Below are positions 1 to 11,164 of a DNA stretch of 64,000 nt, in pieces (position 1 is the stretch's first letter; each line of letters starts with the position of its first letter). Where the stretch lies: contig JAKSGN010000005.1 of the NCBI GenBank assembly GCA_024180945.1, forward strand, positions 4,030,001 through 4,094,000, written 5' to 3'. The notes beneath the pieces were generated by a model, which saw only the letters and a program-made list of their open reading frames with translations, was not told the origin of the DNA and did no database searches. The stretch comes from Macrophomina tecta. Its lineage: Eukaryota > Ascomycota > Dothideomycetes > Botryosphaeriales > Botryosphaeriaceae. Position numbers and translations under genes: made by a program.

Positions 1-592
1 CCGATATTGGAGAGGGCGATGCCGCCGACGGAGGCGGTGACGATGATGCGGGAAGGGGAGCGAAGAGAGGCGCGAGCGGTAAGAAAGGGAAGGAATCTGG
101 GGAAGGCGGGAGAGCGGTTAGCGAACGGTCGTCTCGTGGTGAAAGAGCACAGGAGCAGCTGGACTCACTTCTGGACCAGGAAGAAGACGCTCTGTAGGTT
201 GAGGTCCAGCACCTTCGAGAAGCTCTCCTCGTCCGTCTGTTCGATTGATGCGCCCTGCGTGCCGCCGGCGTTGGCTAGCAGGATGTCGATGTGGTCGGTG
301 GTCTGGCCGACGGCGGCGACGAGAGGCTCGATTCCCTGGACGGTGGAGCAATCCACTGGGGCTGAGGTGGCTCGGGCACCGGGACGTGTATTCGGAAGTT
401 GATTGAGCATTTCGCAGGCTTCTTCGCAGGCTTTCGCCGTGCGCGAGATGATGTAGACTTTTGAAGCGCCGGCCTGCAGCATTCCGGATGCGGCTGCGAG
501 GCCAAGGCCTTGGGAGCTGCCTGTTATAACTGCGACTTTCCCATCGAGAGAGAAGATGTTCTGGAAATCGAACAAGTCTGTGCAGCGGCCAT
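1..592 (-). CDS. Short-chain dehydrogenase/reductase, RhlG-like (partial, apparent frameshift near start)
   Basis: NAD(P)-dependent reductase of the classical SDR fold, cut by the left window edge. Exon 1 ends at 169, a 72-nt intron (97-168, GTGAGT donor, GCTAAC branch point, CCCCAG acceptor) follows, and exon 2 runs from 96 off the window. Visible motifs are the TGSSQGLGL nucleotide-binding loop, the NAG motif (LLANAGG) and the strand leading to the catalytic Ser (RIIVTASVGG); the Tyr-Lys pair lies outside. The wording resembles fungal SDRs annotated as RhlG-like 3-oxoacyl-ACP reductases, but the substrate is unknown. The SDR frame has no in-frame ATG. An ATG with good context at 592 starts MAAAQT and would join LFDFQNIFSLDGK only if one base were added near 575, so the gene is either frameshifted, mis-sequenced, or has another first exon. 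Confidence 0.75.
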
Positions 593-602
593 GGCCTTTC
601 AC

Positions 603-1084
603 CGAAGCCTTCGGAATTGGAGGTCGTACTATATATTTTGATGCTCTTGATAAGCCAGCGGGCAGAAGAAGTGTGATTTATATGTCTTCGGGGGGTCTTC
701 TTCTTCAACACCATTGGTTAATGGAAGTTTCGGCTATTGGATTCCGGAGATAGTCGGATAGTATCATTATCACAGTTGGTTCTATTATCGAGGTCTCTTT
801 CCTCTGGACATCACTCTGCGCACTTGTTCTTGAGTCAGAGGAACGCTAAATTCTTAGGTACTTTCAAGAGCCAAGGACAGTAAATACCTGTTCTGAACGA
901 ACTTCCGTCTACGAAGCTTCAAAGCTGTACCTCCTGCAGCCAATCCTATACTCTTGTGCGCATCTCTACCACACCGGTTACGGCACCGAACACCGTTCGG
1001 AAAATCCTGAAGGCAATCCATGAAAATTAGGAAACAAGAAGCGTGCGTAGGTCAGAAAATCTCCCTCTTACAAATATGAACACT
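603..1084. other. Intergenic, 482 bp
   Basis: Lies between the SDR 5' end and the 3' end of the lactate dehydrogenase gene, both on the minus strand. It should contain the SDR promoter. I see no RNA gene or repeat in it. Confidence 0.6.
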
Positions 1085-2824
1085 CTACAACTTCGCCTTC
1101 TCCTTAGGCCCAATCAACGGGTCGTACACGTTCAAGCTCAAGGTGTCCGAAGGCACAATTGCGCTGTGCATACTCAAGCCTCTAGTATCCAACAAGCTGG
1201 GGTTGAGCTGGTCAACACTCGAGCACCCAATAAGGCGCATGTTCATCTCCATTTCATCCTTCAACAGCTGCATTGCGCGGTACACACCAGCAAGACCGTA
1301 AGCGGACATGGCGTACAAGAACGGACGACCGATACCAACGCCCTTAGCACCTAGGCAGAGCGCCTTGATGATGTCGGTTGCGCGGCGGACGCCACCGTCA
1401 ATGTAAACCTCGATCTTGTTCTCCCAGCCCCTCTGGCGCAGGATAGGCATAACTTCCGCGAGGACCTCGACACCGGAGCGGGCAAAGTCGAGTTGACGAC
1501 CACCGTGGTTGGACAACACGACACCCTGCACGCCGGCCTCGACAGCCTTGAGCACGTCTTCGACGCACTGCACACCCTTCAGGATGATGGGCATCTTCGT
1601 GATAGATTGGAACCAAGGAATGTCCTTCCAGCTGAGCGAAGGATCGATGAACGATGAAATAGCGCGGGCAGCTCCCTGAGACCGGTCCACACTGTCTCCG
1701 GAATTGCTCTGGACGTTGGAACCGACGTCGTCAAACTTGCTCCGCATGTCCTTCTCGCGGCGGCCCAGCTGCGGCGCATCAACAGTGATGAAGAGACCTT
1801 TGCAACCACGCTTCTCAGCATGCTCCACTATGCGTTTGGTGATATCGCGATTTTTATTGACCTACAGATCAGATGAGTGACGTCCTGAGCAGTCTTTACT
1901 GAGGAAAACTTACGTAGAGCTGCAACCACTGCACTTGGCCATCCTCTGCTGCGTCTACAATTTCGTCGAACGAGCAGGATGCAAGAGTAGGAATCATCTG
2001 AATGACGTTGTGTTTCTTCGCGCCCTTTGTGAGAACCACCTCGCCCTCGGGATGCCCGAGCTTTCCAAGTGCGGTGGCAGTGACGTAGAAAGGAATATCA
2101 ACCTTGGTGCCGAGCATTGTTGTCGAGAAGTCGACCTTCTCCACGTCGACGAGCACTCTTGGCCTGAACCAGATCTTATGGAAGGCCGAGTGGTTTTCGC
2201 GCATCGTCTATGAAGGAGGTCAGCCATTGTCTACCCCACTTTACTGTGCGCACCGGGCCAACGAAGTGAGTACTGGACAGACTAGGCGGTGTCACCACGT
2301 AAGGTGAGTCACAGTCTAGTCTCGCAGCCATCGCTCAACTTTCAATTGACCTCAGGCCACCGTTTAACAGGCGTTCTTACAATCTCGTCATCTGCGCCAC
2401 TGGAGTAGTATGCCCATGCAGTCTTCTTCATGACATTTCTCGCCACTGCCTCGAAGTCCATCAAATTGTAGCACTGCTCGAGGATGGGCATCCTCGCGAG
2501 CCTCTCCTGACGCGCTTTCTCATCTGGGTCTTCTGCCTTCTCCTCCTGCTGCACCGTGTTCATATCCACCTCGCCCAGATGCTTCGACTTGTCGAGGTAC
2601 TTGTCGAGGGTGTCGGGAGGGTGGATTGGCTCGTACTCCTCGGTGGCATCTTTGCCGGCGTACTTGAGGATGATCTTGGAACCACCAGGGTGCTCTGGCA
2701 GGAATTCGGTGACATCGTACGCGCGGCCGTGGACGATGACCCAACAGCTGTCCTTGGAATTGTGCTTGGCGACATCCTCGCCACTGAGCTTCACCGGCTG
2801 GGTATCGTTGCTGTTGCGGTTCAT
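1085..2824 (-). CDS. CYB2: L-lactate dehydrogenase (cytochrome), flavocytochrome b2 type
   Basis: Oxidises L-lactate to pyruvate and passes electrons through heme b2 to cytochrome c. Three exons (2381-2824, 1914-2207, 1085-1861; introns of 173 and 52 nt, all phase 0) give 504 residues. An N-terminal cytochrome b5 domain covers about residues 10-90, with HPGG at 45-48 and the second heme ligand probably His68. The FMN alpha-hydroxyacid dehydrogenase domain follows, with ITVDAPQLGRREKDMR around 271-286 and the active-site SNHGGRQLD (His365, Arg368). IDGGVRRATDIIKALCLGAK is the FMN phosphate-binding part. The protein starts almost directly at the b5 domain, without the long cleaved presequence of yeast Cyb2, so a mitochondrial intermembrane-space location is not obvious. 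A paralogue acting on another 2-hydroxyacid is possible. Confidence 0.92.
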
Positions 2825-3866
2825 GGCGGCGGTGCAGTGTCTCGCGGGGGACTAGGGCGGTATCGAAGGGCGGACTGAACACTGGGGGAAAAGCAGCAGG
2901 TGGAGGGCGGCGGTGCGGGCAAATATATTACAAGTACAAGTGGAAGATATTGCAGTTTTGGTGCAATCTAGCCTGGCGTTCCCTGAGCTTTCCGACGCGG
3001 CTATCGCAGCGGCTCGAGCCCTGGGCGTCGGCCTAAAGGAATACCGAGTGATTGTGGGGTAGACTGGCCAGCGGGCAGGCCAGCGAATGATGGGGCGGCG
3101 CTTCCTAAGCACGGATTGGGTGCGCTGCCGCCTTCGCTCAGCACGCCGGCGCTCGTCGCTGCTTCGAGTAATGCGTCATGCCGACCTCGGGCCTGCTCGC
3201 GCGAAATTGGGGTGCTAAGTAGCCTGGGCCCGCTGCTCGTTGTAGCTGCCGCCCGGCTGCTCTGCCCGGCCAGCTCAGGGCCGCTGTGGCCTCAGGCAGC
3301 ATGGCAGCCGGGCCGGAGCCAGAACAAGAGCACCTGTGCCTGCAGGCCCACGACTGCCGGGGGCGGCCAAGGCCCCGAGCGGCGAGCGGCGAGCGGCGCT
3401 ACAGCCCGCAGCGTGCACGGCACGCGGACGATGATCCACCCTCTATGATTGTCATGCTGCCAATCCAGGCGATCGCACAGCCGCGCCTCTCGTCATCGTT
3501 GCTCACCACCACTCCAGTCGCTGCCAGTACCACCCCCCGTACCTCGCGTCTTGCCCGAAGCCGCGAACTCCATCAAAGTACCTTTCTCACCGCCCCGCCG
3601 CTCTCTCATGGCTGCGTCGCGACAGGCTTCTCCAAACACCCCGGGAATCGCACAGCGCCGATCCTAACCGTCGCGCGTTTCGAACGTCAGCCCAGCGCCG
3701 CAGCAGTACCGTCAACCGCATTACCATCCAGCCCAAATCCTTGGACGATAGCACACGGACCTCCGACTATCTGCTCTTGCAAATCTCCCTACCGCGCCTG
3801 CCAAAACACCCTCCATTCCCTCCCTACACAACGAGCTCTTCCGAGGCGCCGTGAACCCTCCCAAAA
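2825..3866. other. Divergent promoter region, about 1 kb
   Basis: GC-rich spacer between the lactate dehydrogenase and the Rab gene. The half nearest the Rab gene is C/T-rich, as is common in fungal promoters and leaders. Open frames here lack recognisable protein features. No further feature seen. Confidence 0.6.
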
Positions 3867-5096
3867 ATGGCCGGTTCAGACGTCGAGGCGAAGGTCGTAG
3901 TGCTTGGATCCCAGGTACCTTTCATCTCCCTTCCGCAGACTGGCCTCCTCGCAGACATGCTAACCCGAGCTAGGGAGTCGGCAAAACCAGCCTCGTCCAC
4001 CGATACGTGAAGAACGCCTTCGCCAATACCACTTCCACCGTAGGCGCCTCCTTCTTGACCAAAAAGGTCGTCGACATCGACACCTCCACGGTTGTGCGCC
4101 TCCAAATATGGGATACTGCAGGCCAAGAGAGATATCGCAGCATCTCCAAGCTGTACTACCGGGGTAAGTCGCAGACCCTGCATCTTGCGCCGCACAGACA
4201 CATATACACCTGCAAAAGCTGTCCGCCAAAGGGGGCCACCCGATGGTCTGCATATACGGCAATGCGCATGCGGCAGGAAGCGGTATGGAAAATGCTTGTT
4301 TCCTGCTCGCTTACGCGCCATGGAAGAACACAGGAAAGGCGGAGAAGTGCGGATGCAGACGAACGCAATGCTGACGGCATGATACGTAGGCGCTAATGCA
4401 GCTGTCCTTTGCTACGACATCACCGACCCGAAGTCTTTCGAAGAGATGGGCCGCTGGCTCATCGAGCTGAAGAACAACCTGGGCGACGATATTATCCTGC
4501 ACGTCGTTGGCACCAAGGTCGACCGGGTGGCCGAAGATCCTTCCGCGCGGAAAGTCCCTTTTGAACGATGCATAGCGTACGTTGCCGAGAACCTGTTCCC
4601 GCAGCAGACGCAACAGGACAAGCCAACCTCGTTGGTACCAAAGAGCCTCTGGGGCGTTGCCGGGGTAACTGGCGGGAAAGATGAAAGCGGAATGGCGAGT
4701 CCTCAGAGCAATCGAAGCAGCGGATTCTGGGGTCAGGACGTTGGTTGGGACTGCTGCCACGAGATCAGTGCCAAGGACGGCGAGGGTGTCGAGGAGGTCT
4801 TCCGAGTCATCACCCGCAAGCTGGTCGAGCAGCGCAACAAAGCTATGGAGCAGGATTGGCTCAGTTCCGGAGGTGTTACTCCTGCAATAAACGGCGGTCC
4901 GCAAGGAGGGTACTTCGACTACTCATCTGGAAGTGCGAACGGCAGCTTCAGAGTCGGTATCGGGGACAAGCGCAGGAGCTGGCTGGGCTTCCCGACGCCA
5001 TCACCCGGTATTGGCGGACCTATGCAGACTCCTGGCGGCGAGGAGTGGAACGCTGAGATCGAGCGAGTCGAAAAGAAGAGCGGTAAATGTTGCTGA
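3867..5096 (+). CDS. Rab-family small GTPase with C-terminal extension
   Basis: Membrane-traffic GTPase of 314 residues from three exons (3867-3914, 3974-4163, 4390-5096; introns of 59 and 226 nt). Visible G motifs: P-loop GSQGVGKT (14-21), switch I Thr38 in TVGASF, WDTAGQERY (62-70), G4 as TKVD (121-124) in place of the usual NKxD, and G5 SAK (206-208). About 50 extra residues (roughly 150-198) separate G4 from G5, and a Gly/Ser-rich tail leads to a C-terminal CC, the double-cysteine geranylgeranylation signal. TVGASF resembles the Rab5/21/22 group; Thr in G4 occurs in Rab20/Rab24-like proteins. I cannot assign a specific orthologue. The intron right after the glutamine of the P-loop splits the nucleotide-binding motif across exons 1 and 2. 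Confidence 0.9.
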
Positions 5097-6345
5097 GCGT
5101 CCGCTCGACAACAAGATCGACAGTTTCTTTCTGACGAACGGACGCGGACGCGGATCATTCAACGAGACGGGTTTTAACCCTAGTTATTTGAGATGGATGG
5201 AAAGCGCGTGGAACGGACCTTTTATTTACCTAGACGGCCTACGCTCGATACGATACGGGTTCTTCCTTGGTCACATTATTGTCTTTTTCTTGGCGGAAGC
5301 AGGGTTCCAGTACTTCACCGCTTTTCGACCATCTTCCATTTCCCTTCTCTCCTTACTTTCTGATTCAGTTTCCTCTCTTCCTCTTCTCACGATTTTTTGG
5401 GTAGGATGGTTTTGTCTTTTGCGTAGGTACAGCGTTGCATTTTCCTTAGGCACAAGTTTCTTCCCTTGTCGAAGATCGTGGTTTAGGTGTTGATAGCGAA
5501 GGGGCGCAGGCATAATGGGCGTTTTGTGCTGGCTTGATCTTTTTCACCTGGAAAGAAAGGCTAAGAGGTCTAACGTCACCCACGCGGGTTGCTCGATTAC
5601 GAATGTCAGATCGCAGAATGAAGATACCCACCCAGATCGAGTTACCTGGCTATCCTTTTATGTGATTACAGTGACGGACGTGCAGGGAGCATAGACACGG
5701 TAACAATCGGTTGTTACCGAGCTTTTTTAATAAAGGTATAGGGTGCGGGTACGTGTGCGGGTGCGACAGCATGTTATCTGGGTGGCTTCGAGTGACTAAA
5801 ATATAAGAGTTGAGATACTCTTGAGAAAAATAAACAGTGAGCAGCAGCAATGTAGGATATCCATTGTCAAAAGTGAGTCTCCTTTCATGAAGTTAAAGCG
5901 TCATCAATTATTACATTCGAGCCTGCCAGCCCTTTCTCCGCAGTCGATCAGTACAGGGGGCAGTCTCCGGGTGTATACGGTGCCACCGAAACCTTGAAGG
6001 CGTTAAATCCGAATGGTTCGCTTTAGATTTCTATAACCCGCAATGGCTTCGAGTCGCGCTTGGTGTAATCCTGTAACGGTTCCTGCGTCGAGCTTATGAT
6101 TCGCACCCGCGCGGTACCCTCTTGCCCTGCGGCCTTGTTGCCCTTTTGTTGTTATCCATTCAGTGCCAGCGCAAAATTTGTTTACACATAAATCATTCAA
6201 ACTGGCGGTGATGATTCCCTAACACCGGAGTTTTTCGAGCCAATCAAGCAAGTGTCATCATCCGAGTCCAATTCACACTCAGTACCTGAGCTTTTTATGT
6301 TCGTCTATGAAGTCAGTCGCATTTCTATTTGCCTCCACAATTTAT
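5097..6345. other. Convergent intergenic region, about 1.25 kb
   Basis: Lies between the 3' ends of the Rab and EMC10 genes. AT content is higher than in the coding flanks and T-rich stretches follow the Rab stop codon, compatible with 3' UTR and polyadenylation signals. No gene supported. Confidence 0.6.
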
Positions 6346-6977
6346 TTACTCTTTTCCGCCAGCGAAGAGCTGAAGTACAACGAATAGAGCAATAGCCCAC
6401 CAATACCTGTTACAAGTGCATATTAGCAACGACCGACCACTCCACCGCACAAGATCAACGGAAATACTCACTTCTGCAGAAACGTCTTCTCCGGCTCGCC
6501 CTGTCCTGCGAGCTTTCCGCTCTCATCCAACACCACCGGCTTGTTCAATACTGGCGCAGGTCCCGGCTGCGCCTTTTCGACTCTAACCTCCACTACATCA
6601 TCGTTCTCGGCGGTGTTCCTCGTCGTCTCTTCCCGAGGCTCTGCGCCAAACCCGACGCTGTAGACTGCGCCCTGTGCATCCGCATGCAGAATCAGCGTCT
6701 TCTTGTAGTCCGAGCCGAGGGCGGCGCCTGAGGTCAGGATTCCAGTCCAATCAGGCTTCTGTAAGCCGACTCGGACGAGAGCGTCAGGCGTGGAGAAGGC
6801 CGGAGGCTTCCAGGATACCACAGAGGCGTTCGAGGTGGTCGTCTCGTAGCTAACTTGTGCAAGGTGTTGAGGTGCACTAGCGCCGAGAGGCCATGCGTGG
6901 ATGTTGATGGTTTTATCGGCGAGGGCGGCGGTGAGCAAGAGCGCAAGGACGGCGAGAAAATGCTGTATCAAGGCCAT
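6346..6977 (-). CDS. EMC10: ER membrane protein complex subunit 10 (EMC10-like)
   Basis: Subunit of the ER membrane protein insertase (EMC). Two exons (6472-6977 and 6346-6406, 65-nt intron with GTGAGT donor and TAACAG acceptor) encode 188 residues. A hydrophobic signal peptide spans residues 1 to about 21 and probably ends at ALA. A lumenal domain follows, with the motif FLQKYWWAIAL near the C terminus leading into one membrane segment (about 170-185) and a short Gly/Lys tail. The FLQKYWW run joined exactly across the intron is characteristic of fungal EMC10 and is the main reason for the call. The ATG at 6977 is chosen because it directly precedes the signal peptide, although the frame stays open upstream. 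It is convergent with the Rab gene and divergent from the pentulose kinase. Confidence 0.85.
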
Positions 6978-7748
6978 AATGGGCGATTGGCCGGAACAGA
7001 AAAGCGCTAGAGCGGAGGAGCGGCGGCGGTCAAGCTGCGGGTGTTGTGCAGCCGTCGATAGCTCCGCAGGGTGGTGAACTGGTCGACGGAGCTCTGGCGT
7101 TGGCGGAAGCGCCCTGGGCCGACGGAACAATGGACGGGCCGCTACCCTCGTCTCGGGGGTAAGTCCGCCGAGAAGGCAGGGCCGGGCGGTGGGAATATGG
7201 AGCAGGATTGACGACGTCCAAGCCCTGAGGCGCGGGATGGCTGATGGCGGCTGCAAAGCTTTGAGTCGTGCAACGTCAACGTGGTCCGTCGGTGCCCCTC
7301 GGATGCGTAGGAGTCTGCGGCATCGCGAGCCCGCGGCCAATGGCAATGGCTGGCGTGAAAGCCGGTCAGGAGCTGGCTAGGAAAATCGCAACCCGGCCGG
7401 GGCGCGAGCTCCACAATTCGAGTGTGGAGGACCCTTGGGCGGGCCAGGATATGAAGTCATTCGCGCAGCTTCTCGACGATCGTGAGATTTGAAAGAGCTA
7501 GGAGCCCGCATCTCAACAGCTTTTCCCGCCCCTGCCCCGCGACATTCTCCTCCTCTGCTCCTCTTACATCTCTCTCAGCGCTCTCAATTGTGTCCACCAG
7601 CTCTCTTCAAGCGTCCCTCCGCCTCTACTCTAGCACAACTACCCCGCGTTGGGCTCTGCTCAGCTACCGTGCCCGAGCAAGCTTCTCGGCCCCCCGCGCT
7701 CAGCACACTGCACTCCGATCGTGAGCCTGGCTCCAATTGCTGCCCACC
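6978..7748. promoter_or_regulatory. Divergent promoter between EMC10 and FGGY kinase
   Basis: A 771-bp spacer. A CCAAT box lies at 7337-7341 on the plus strand, and a strongly C/T-rich stretch at about 7515-7640 precedes the kinase start. No gene seen. Confidence 0.45.
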
Positions 7749-9704
7749 ATGTCTTCTCTTCCCTACAGAGCTCCGCCCTCGCGGAAGCAGTCGCGTCAGA
7801 TGTCGACTGACCCGCGCAACGAGCTCCACCCGCATGTCGACCACTACATCGGCGTCGATGTCGGCACCGGCAGTGCCCGTGCCTGTATCATGAACGACCA
7901 GGGCGACATTGTTGGTCTTGCGTCCGAGAACATTGGCCTCTGGCAGCCCCAGACCGGATATTACGTGAGATGTTACGTGTACCTGCTTCAACTCAACAGC
8001 TATTGACGCACTGAGCCAGGAACAATCCACCACCGACATTTGGAGGTGCATTTGCTCCTCCATTCGTCGCGCTCTAGATCAGCATAATATCGATGCCACC
8101 ACCGTTCGCGGCATCGGCTTCGATGCCACCTGCTCGCTCTCCGTCTTCAACGCGGAGACGGACGAGCCGGTGTGCGTCACTGGCCCCAACTTCGACAACC
8201 GCGACGGCAACGACCGCAACGTCATTTTGTGGCTGGACCACCGTCCAGTCGACGAGACAGTCAAGATTAACAACACCAACCACAACCTCCTCCGCTATGT
8301 TGGTGGCAAGATGTCCATCGAGATGGAAATCCCCAAGGTCCTTTGGCTCAAGAACAACATGCCTAAGGAGCTTTTCGACAAGTGCAAGTTCTACGACTTG
8401 ACTGACGCCCTGACTCACATGGCCACGGGCAACGAGGCTCGCAGCTTCTGCAGTGTTGTCTGCAAGCAGGGCTTCGTGCCCGTTGGTGTAGATGGCAGCG
8501 TTAAGGGCTGGCAGGACGATTTCTTGAAGGAGATTGGTCTGGAGGAACTGTGCGAAGATAACTTCAAGCGCATGGGTGGTGTAAACGGGGTGGTTAGCCT
8601 TCACCCTCCGATTCTTGTTCAGCCTCAAGCTAACTCTACTCGCAGAACGGAGAATATTTTGCCGCTGGTGAGCTTGTCGGTGTGTTGAGCGAGAGAGCAG
8701 CTATGGACATGGGTCTTCCCGCCGGTATCGCCGTCGGCAGTGGTGTTATTGACGCCTACGCTGGCTGGATTGGTACCGTCGGTGCCAAAGTCAAGCTGAG
8801 CGACGATGAGCTCAACGCCGATGCGCCCAAGAACGACGTATCTCAGGCCTTCACTCGTCTGGCTGCTGTCGCTGGTACCTCCACTTGCCACTTGGCCATG
8901 TCCCCTAACCCTGTCTTCGTGCCTGGTGTCTGGGGACCATACCGTGATGTTCTCCTGCCCGACTACTGGATGGCTGAGGGTGGACAGAGTGCTACTGGTG
9001 AGCTTCTCAAGCACATGATTGAGACTCACCCTGCATTCAACGAGGCCATGTCGGTGGCAGAGACCTTCAATACCAACATCTACGATTACCTCAACGAGCA
9101 TCTCCGCGAGATGGCTGAGAAGGAGAAGGCGCCGTTTATCAGCTACCTCGGAAGGCACTTCTTCTTCTACGGCGACCTCTTTGGCAACCGTTCCCCCATC
9201 GCCGATCCCAACATGAAGGGGTCCATCATTGGCCTGAGCAGCGACAAGTCGCTGGACTCTCTGGCGTTGACGTACCTTGGAACCATGGAGTTCATCGCTC
9301 TGCAAACTCACCAGATTGTCACGGCAATGAACGAAGCCGGCCACCAAATCTCGACCATCTTCATGTCCGGCTCGCAGTGCCAAAACGAGATCCTGATGCA
9401 CCTGATTGCCGCTGCTTGCAACATGCCTGTCTTAATTCCCCGCTATGTCCACGCCGCTGTCGTCCACGGTGCGGCCATGCTCGGTGCTAAGGCGGCTTCT
9501 GCTGACAAGGAGGGGAAGACTACTCCTCTGTGGAACATCATGGACCGTTACAGCAAGCCCGGTAAGGTCATCAAGCCGACCAAAGATGAGGGCGAGAAGA
9601 AGCTGTTGGCGACCAAGTACGCTGTCTTCCTCGAGCAGCTCGAGAACCAGCAACGCTATAGGAAGCTTATCGACGAGTCTGTTGCTGGCTACGCGAAGGC
9701 TTAG
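7749..9704 (+). CDS. FGGY-family pentulose kinase (D-ribulokinase-like)
   Basis: Carbohydrate kinase of the FGGY family, closest in wording to yeast YDR109C and human FGGY, which phosphorylate D-ribulose. Exons 7749-7964, 8020-8580 and 8646-9704 give 611 residues. Intron 1 is 55 nt. For intron 2 the donor GTAAAC at 8581 is used; GTGGTT at 8590 also keeps the frame and adds three residues (V-N-G), which may fit the family better. Motifs: N-terminal phosphate loop GVDVGTGSARA (about 35-45), WLDHR sugar-site motif, GSGVIDAYAGWIGTVGAK, and the C-terminal adenosine motif FMSGSQCQNEILMHLIAAA. The ATG at 7749 has a CACC Kozak context. No targeting signal is evident, so it is probably cytosolic. Confidence 0.92.
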
Positions 9705-10225
9705 GCGCCTTTTGAGCGTCCACTTGTGGCATTGGCGTAGCCCTTTCACGCGGGAAGCAGGGGCAGATTTCTTTTCGGGAATGACTACCATCAACCAAAA
9801 TTTTCTTTATTTTCAGTAGTATAGGGACTCTAGAAGATAGATCGTCCTGAGATGAACATATTATGGTCATATGAGAACTAGGCCGCCAGTGATGCTATAT
9901 TCCCCTTCGATCTGTGCAAAGGTTCCTCGTTGCAAGGTTTCGGAAAGATCTGCGTGCCAATCGTGCCAGGAAATGTTGGGGTTGCTCACTAGGTGGTTCC
10001 CGGTGGGCCTGAAGGAGCTCTTTTGATATGACGACATCAGAGTGCCGATAAGGAACTGATAGCTGGAACAATCGCTACGAGAGATACCGCAATCGGGCCG
10101 AGCGACGAGGAAACCCCGACCACTTTCGCGACTTCTCGCGTGCGCGTGAGCTGGGGAAAACAGGCCTCTTCGATACCGCCACACCTTTGGAGCTGCAACA
10201 CCTGCACCACTCTCCTCCGCTCCCA
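9705..10225. other. Intergenic, 521 bp
   Basis: Contains the 3' region of the kinase gene and the promoter of MGM101. The last part is C-rich and open in the MGM101 frame back to about 10187, but has no earlier in-frame ATG. No other feature. Confidence 0.6.
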
Positions 10226-11164
10226 ATGAGTGCATTACCCGCCCAGCGCGCAGGGGCTTGCCTGCGCCGCTGCCTCAATGCCCCGCGCCTCCTCGCACCG
10301 CAGACCAGCCGATATACGTACGCCACCAGCACTTCGTCGAGCGCCGCGCCGCGACGCACCGTCCGCAGCGCAAGCACCACGACGACTGCCGCCCGCAGCA
10401 ACACCGCGTCGGGCACCACCGTCCGCCGCTCTGCCCCATCCACCGCCAGTTCCGCATCACAAACACCCCCAACGACCGTCCGCAATGCCGCCGCCGCCAC
10501 CGCTCCTCCAACTTCCGCCATACCCTCCTCCTCCACCGACAGCAACAACACCGCTACCATAGCACCCACGCGCGACCTCGAAGAAGGCCTGCAGGACAAC
10601 CCTCTCGACCTCGACCCGGCAGACAGCTCGCGCGACTGGTCGCGCAGCTTCCACGGGCTGTCGTCGGAACGCTTCAGCGACGCGGCGGCGGCGGCGCTGC
10701 TGGAGCCCATCGACCCGGAAGATATCGAGATCAAGCCCGATGGCATCATCTACCTGCCGGAGATCAAGTATCGGCGCATCCTGAACCGCGCGTTTGGCCC
10801 GGGTGGCTGGGGCTTGGCGCCGCGGGGCGAGACTATCGTGACGGGGAAGACGGTGACCAGGGAGTATGGACTTGTGGCAGGGGGCAGGCTGGTCAGTATT
10901 GCGAGGGGCGAGCAGCAGTATTTTGATCATGAGGGCATCCCGACGGCGACGGAGGGGTGTAAGAGCAATGCATTGATGCGGTGTTGTAAGGACTTAGGGG
11001 TTGCGAGTGAGCTTTGGGACCCACGGTTTATTAGGGAATTCAACCGGAAGTACGCGAAGAAAGTGTGGGTCGAGCATGTGGTTACGAAGAAGAAGAAGCA
11101 GATTACGATCAGGAAGGATGATGAAATTCCGTATCCGTGGAAGGAGAGCAAGTTTGCGGGTTGA
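10226..11164 (+). CDS. MGM101: Mitochondrial genome maintenance protein MGM101
   Basis: Rad52-related single-strand DNA-annealing protein that maintains mitochondrial DNA by recombination repair. It is intronless, 312 residues. The first ~35 residues are Arg-rich with no acidic residues (a matrix-targeting presequence), followed by about 120 residues of Ser/Thr/Ala-rich low complexity. The conserved core starts near [19 protein letters not shown] and runs to the end, with [52 protein letters not shown] and the terminal PYPWKESK. This order matches yeast Mgm101. The ATG at 10226 begins the presequence. The low-complexity linker is much longer than in yeast (269 residues in total there), a difference often seen in filamentous fungi. 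Confidence 0.95.
   Translation: MSALPAQRAGACLRRCLNAPRLLAPQTSRYTYATSTSSSAAPRRTVRSASTTTTAARSNTASGTTVRRSAPSTASSASQTPPTTVRNAAAATAPPTSAIPSSSTDSNNTATIAPTRDLEEGLQDNPLDLDPADSSRDWSRSFHGLSSERFSDAAAAALLEPIDPEDIEIKPDGIIYLPEIKYRRILNRAFGPGGWGLAPRGETIVTGKTVTREYGLVAGGRLVSIARGEQQYFDHEGIPTATEGCKSNALMRCCKDLGVASELWDPRFIREFNRKYAKKVWVEHVVTKKKKQITIRKDDEIPYPWKESKFAG

Noticed and set aside
2852..3112. Arg-rich minus-strand frame upstream of the lactate dehydrogenase, considered as a mitochondrial presequence exon
   Set aside because: It begins with GTG rather than ATG and ends at a stop before the gene. No splice pair clearly joins it in phase to the cytochrome b5 exon, so it is not added to the model.
3286..3900. 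204-codon frame upstream of the Rab gene
   Set aside because: Ser/Pro/Arg-rich promoter and leader sequence overlapping the Rab start in another frame; no family features.
8625..9401. 258-codon minus-strand frame opposite the FGGY kinase
   Set aside because: Shadow frame inside conserved kinase sequence, with no family features.
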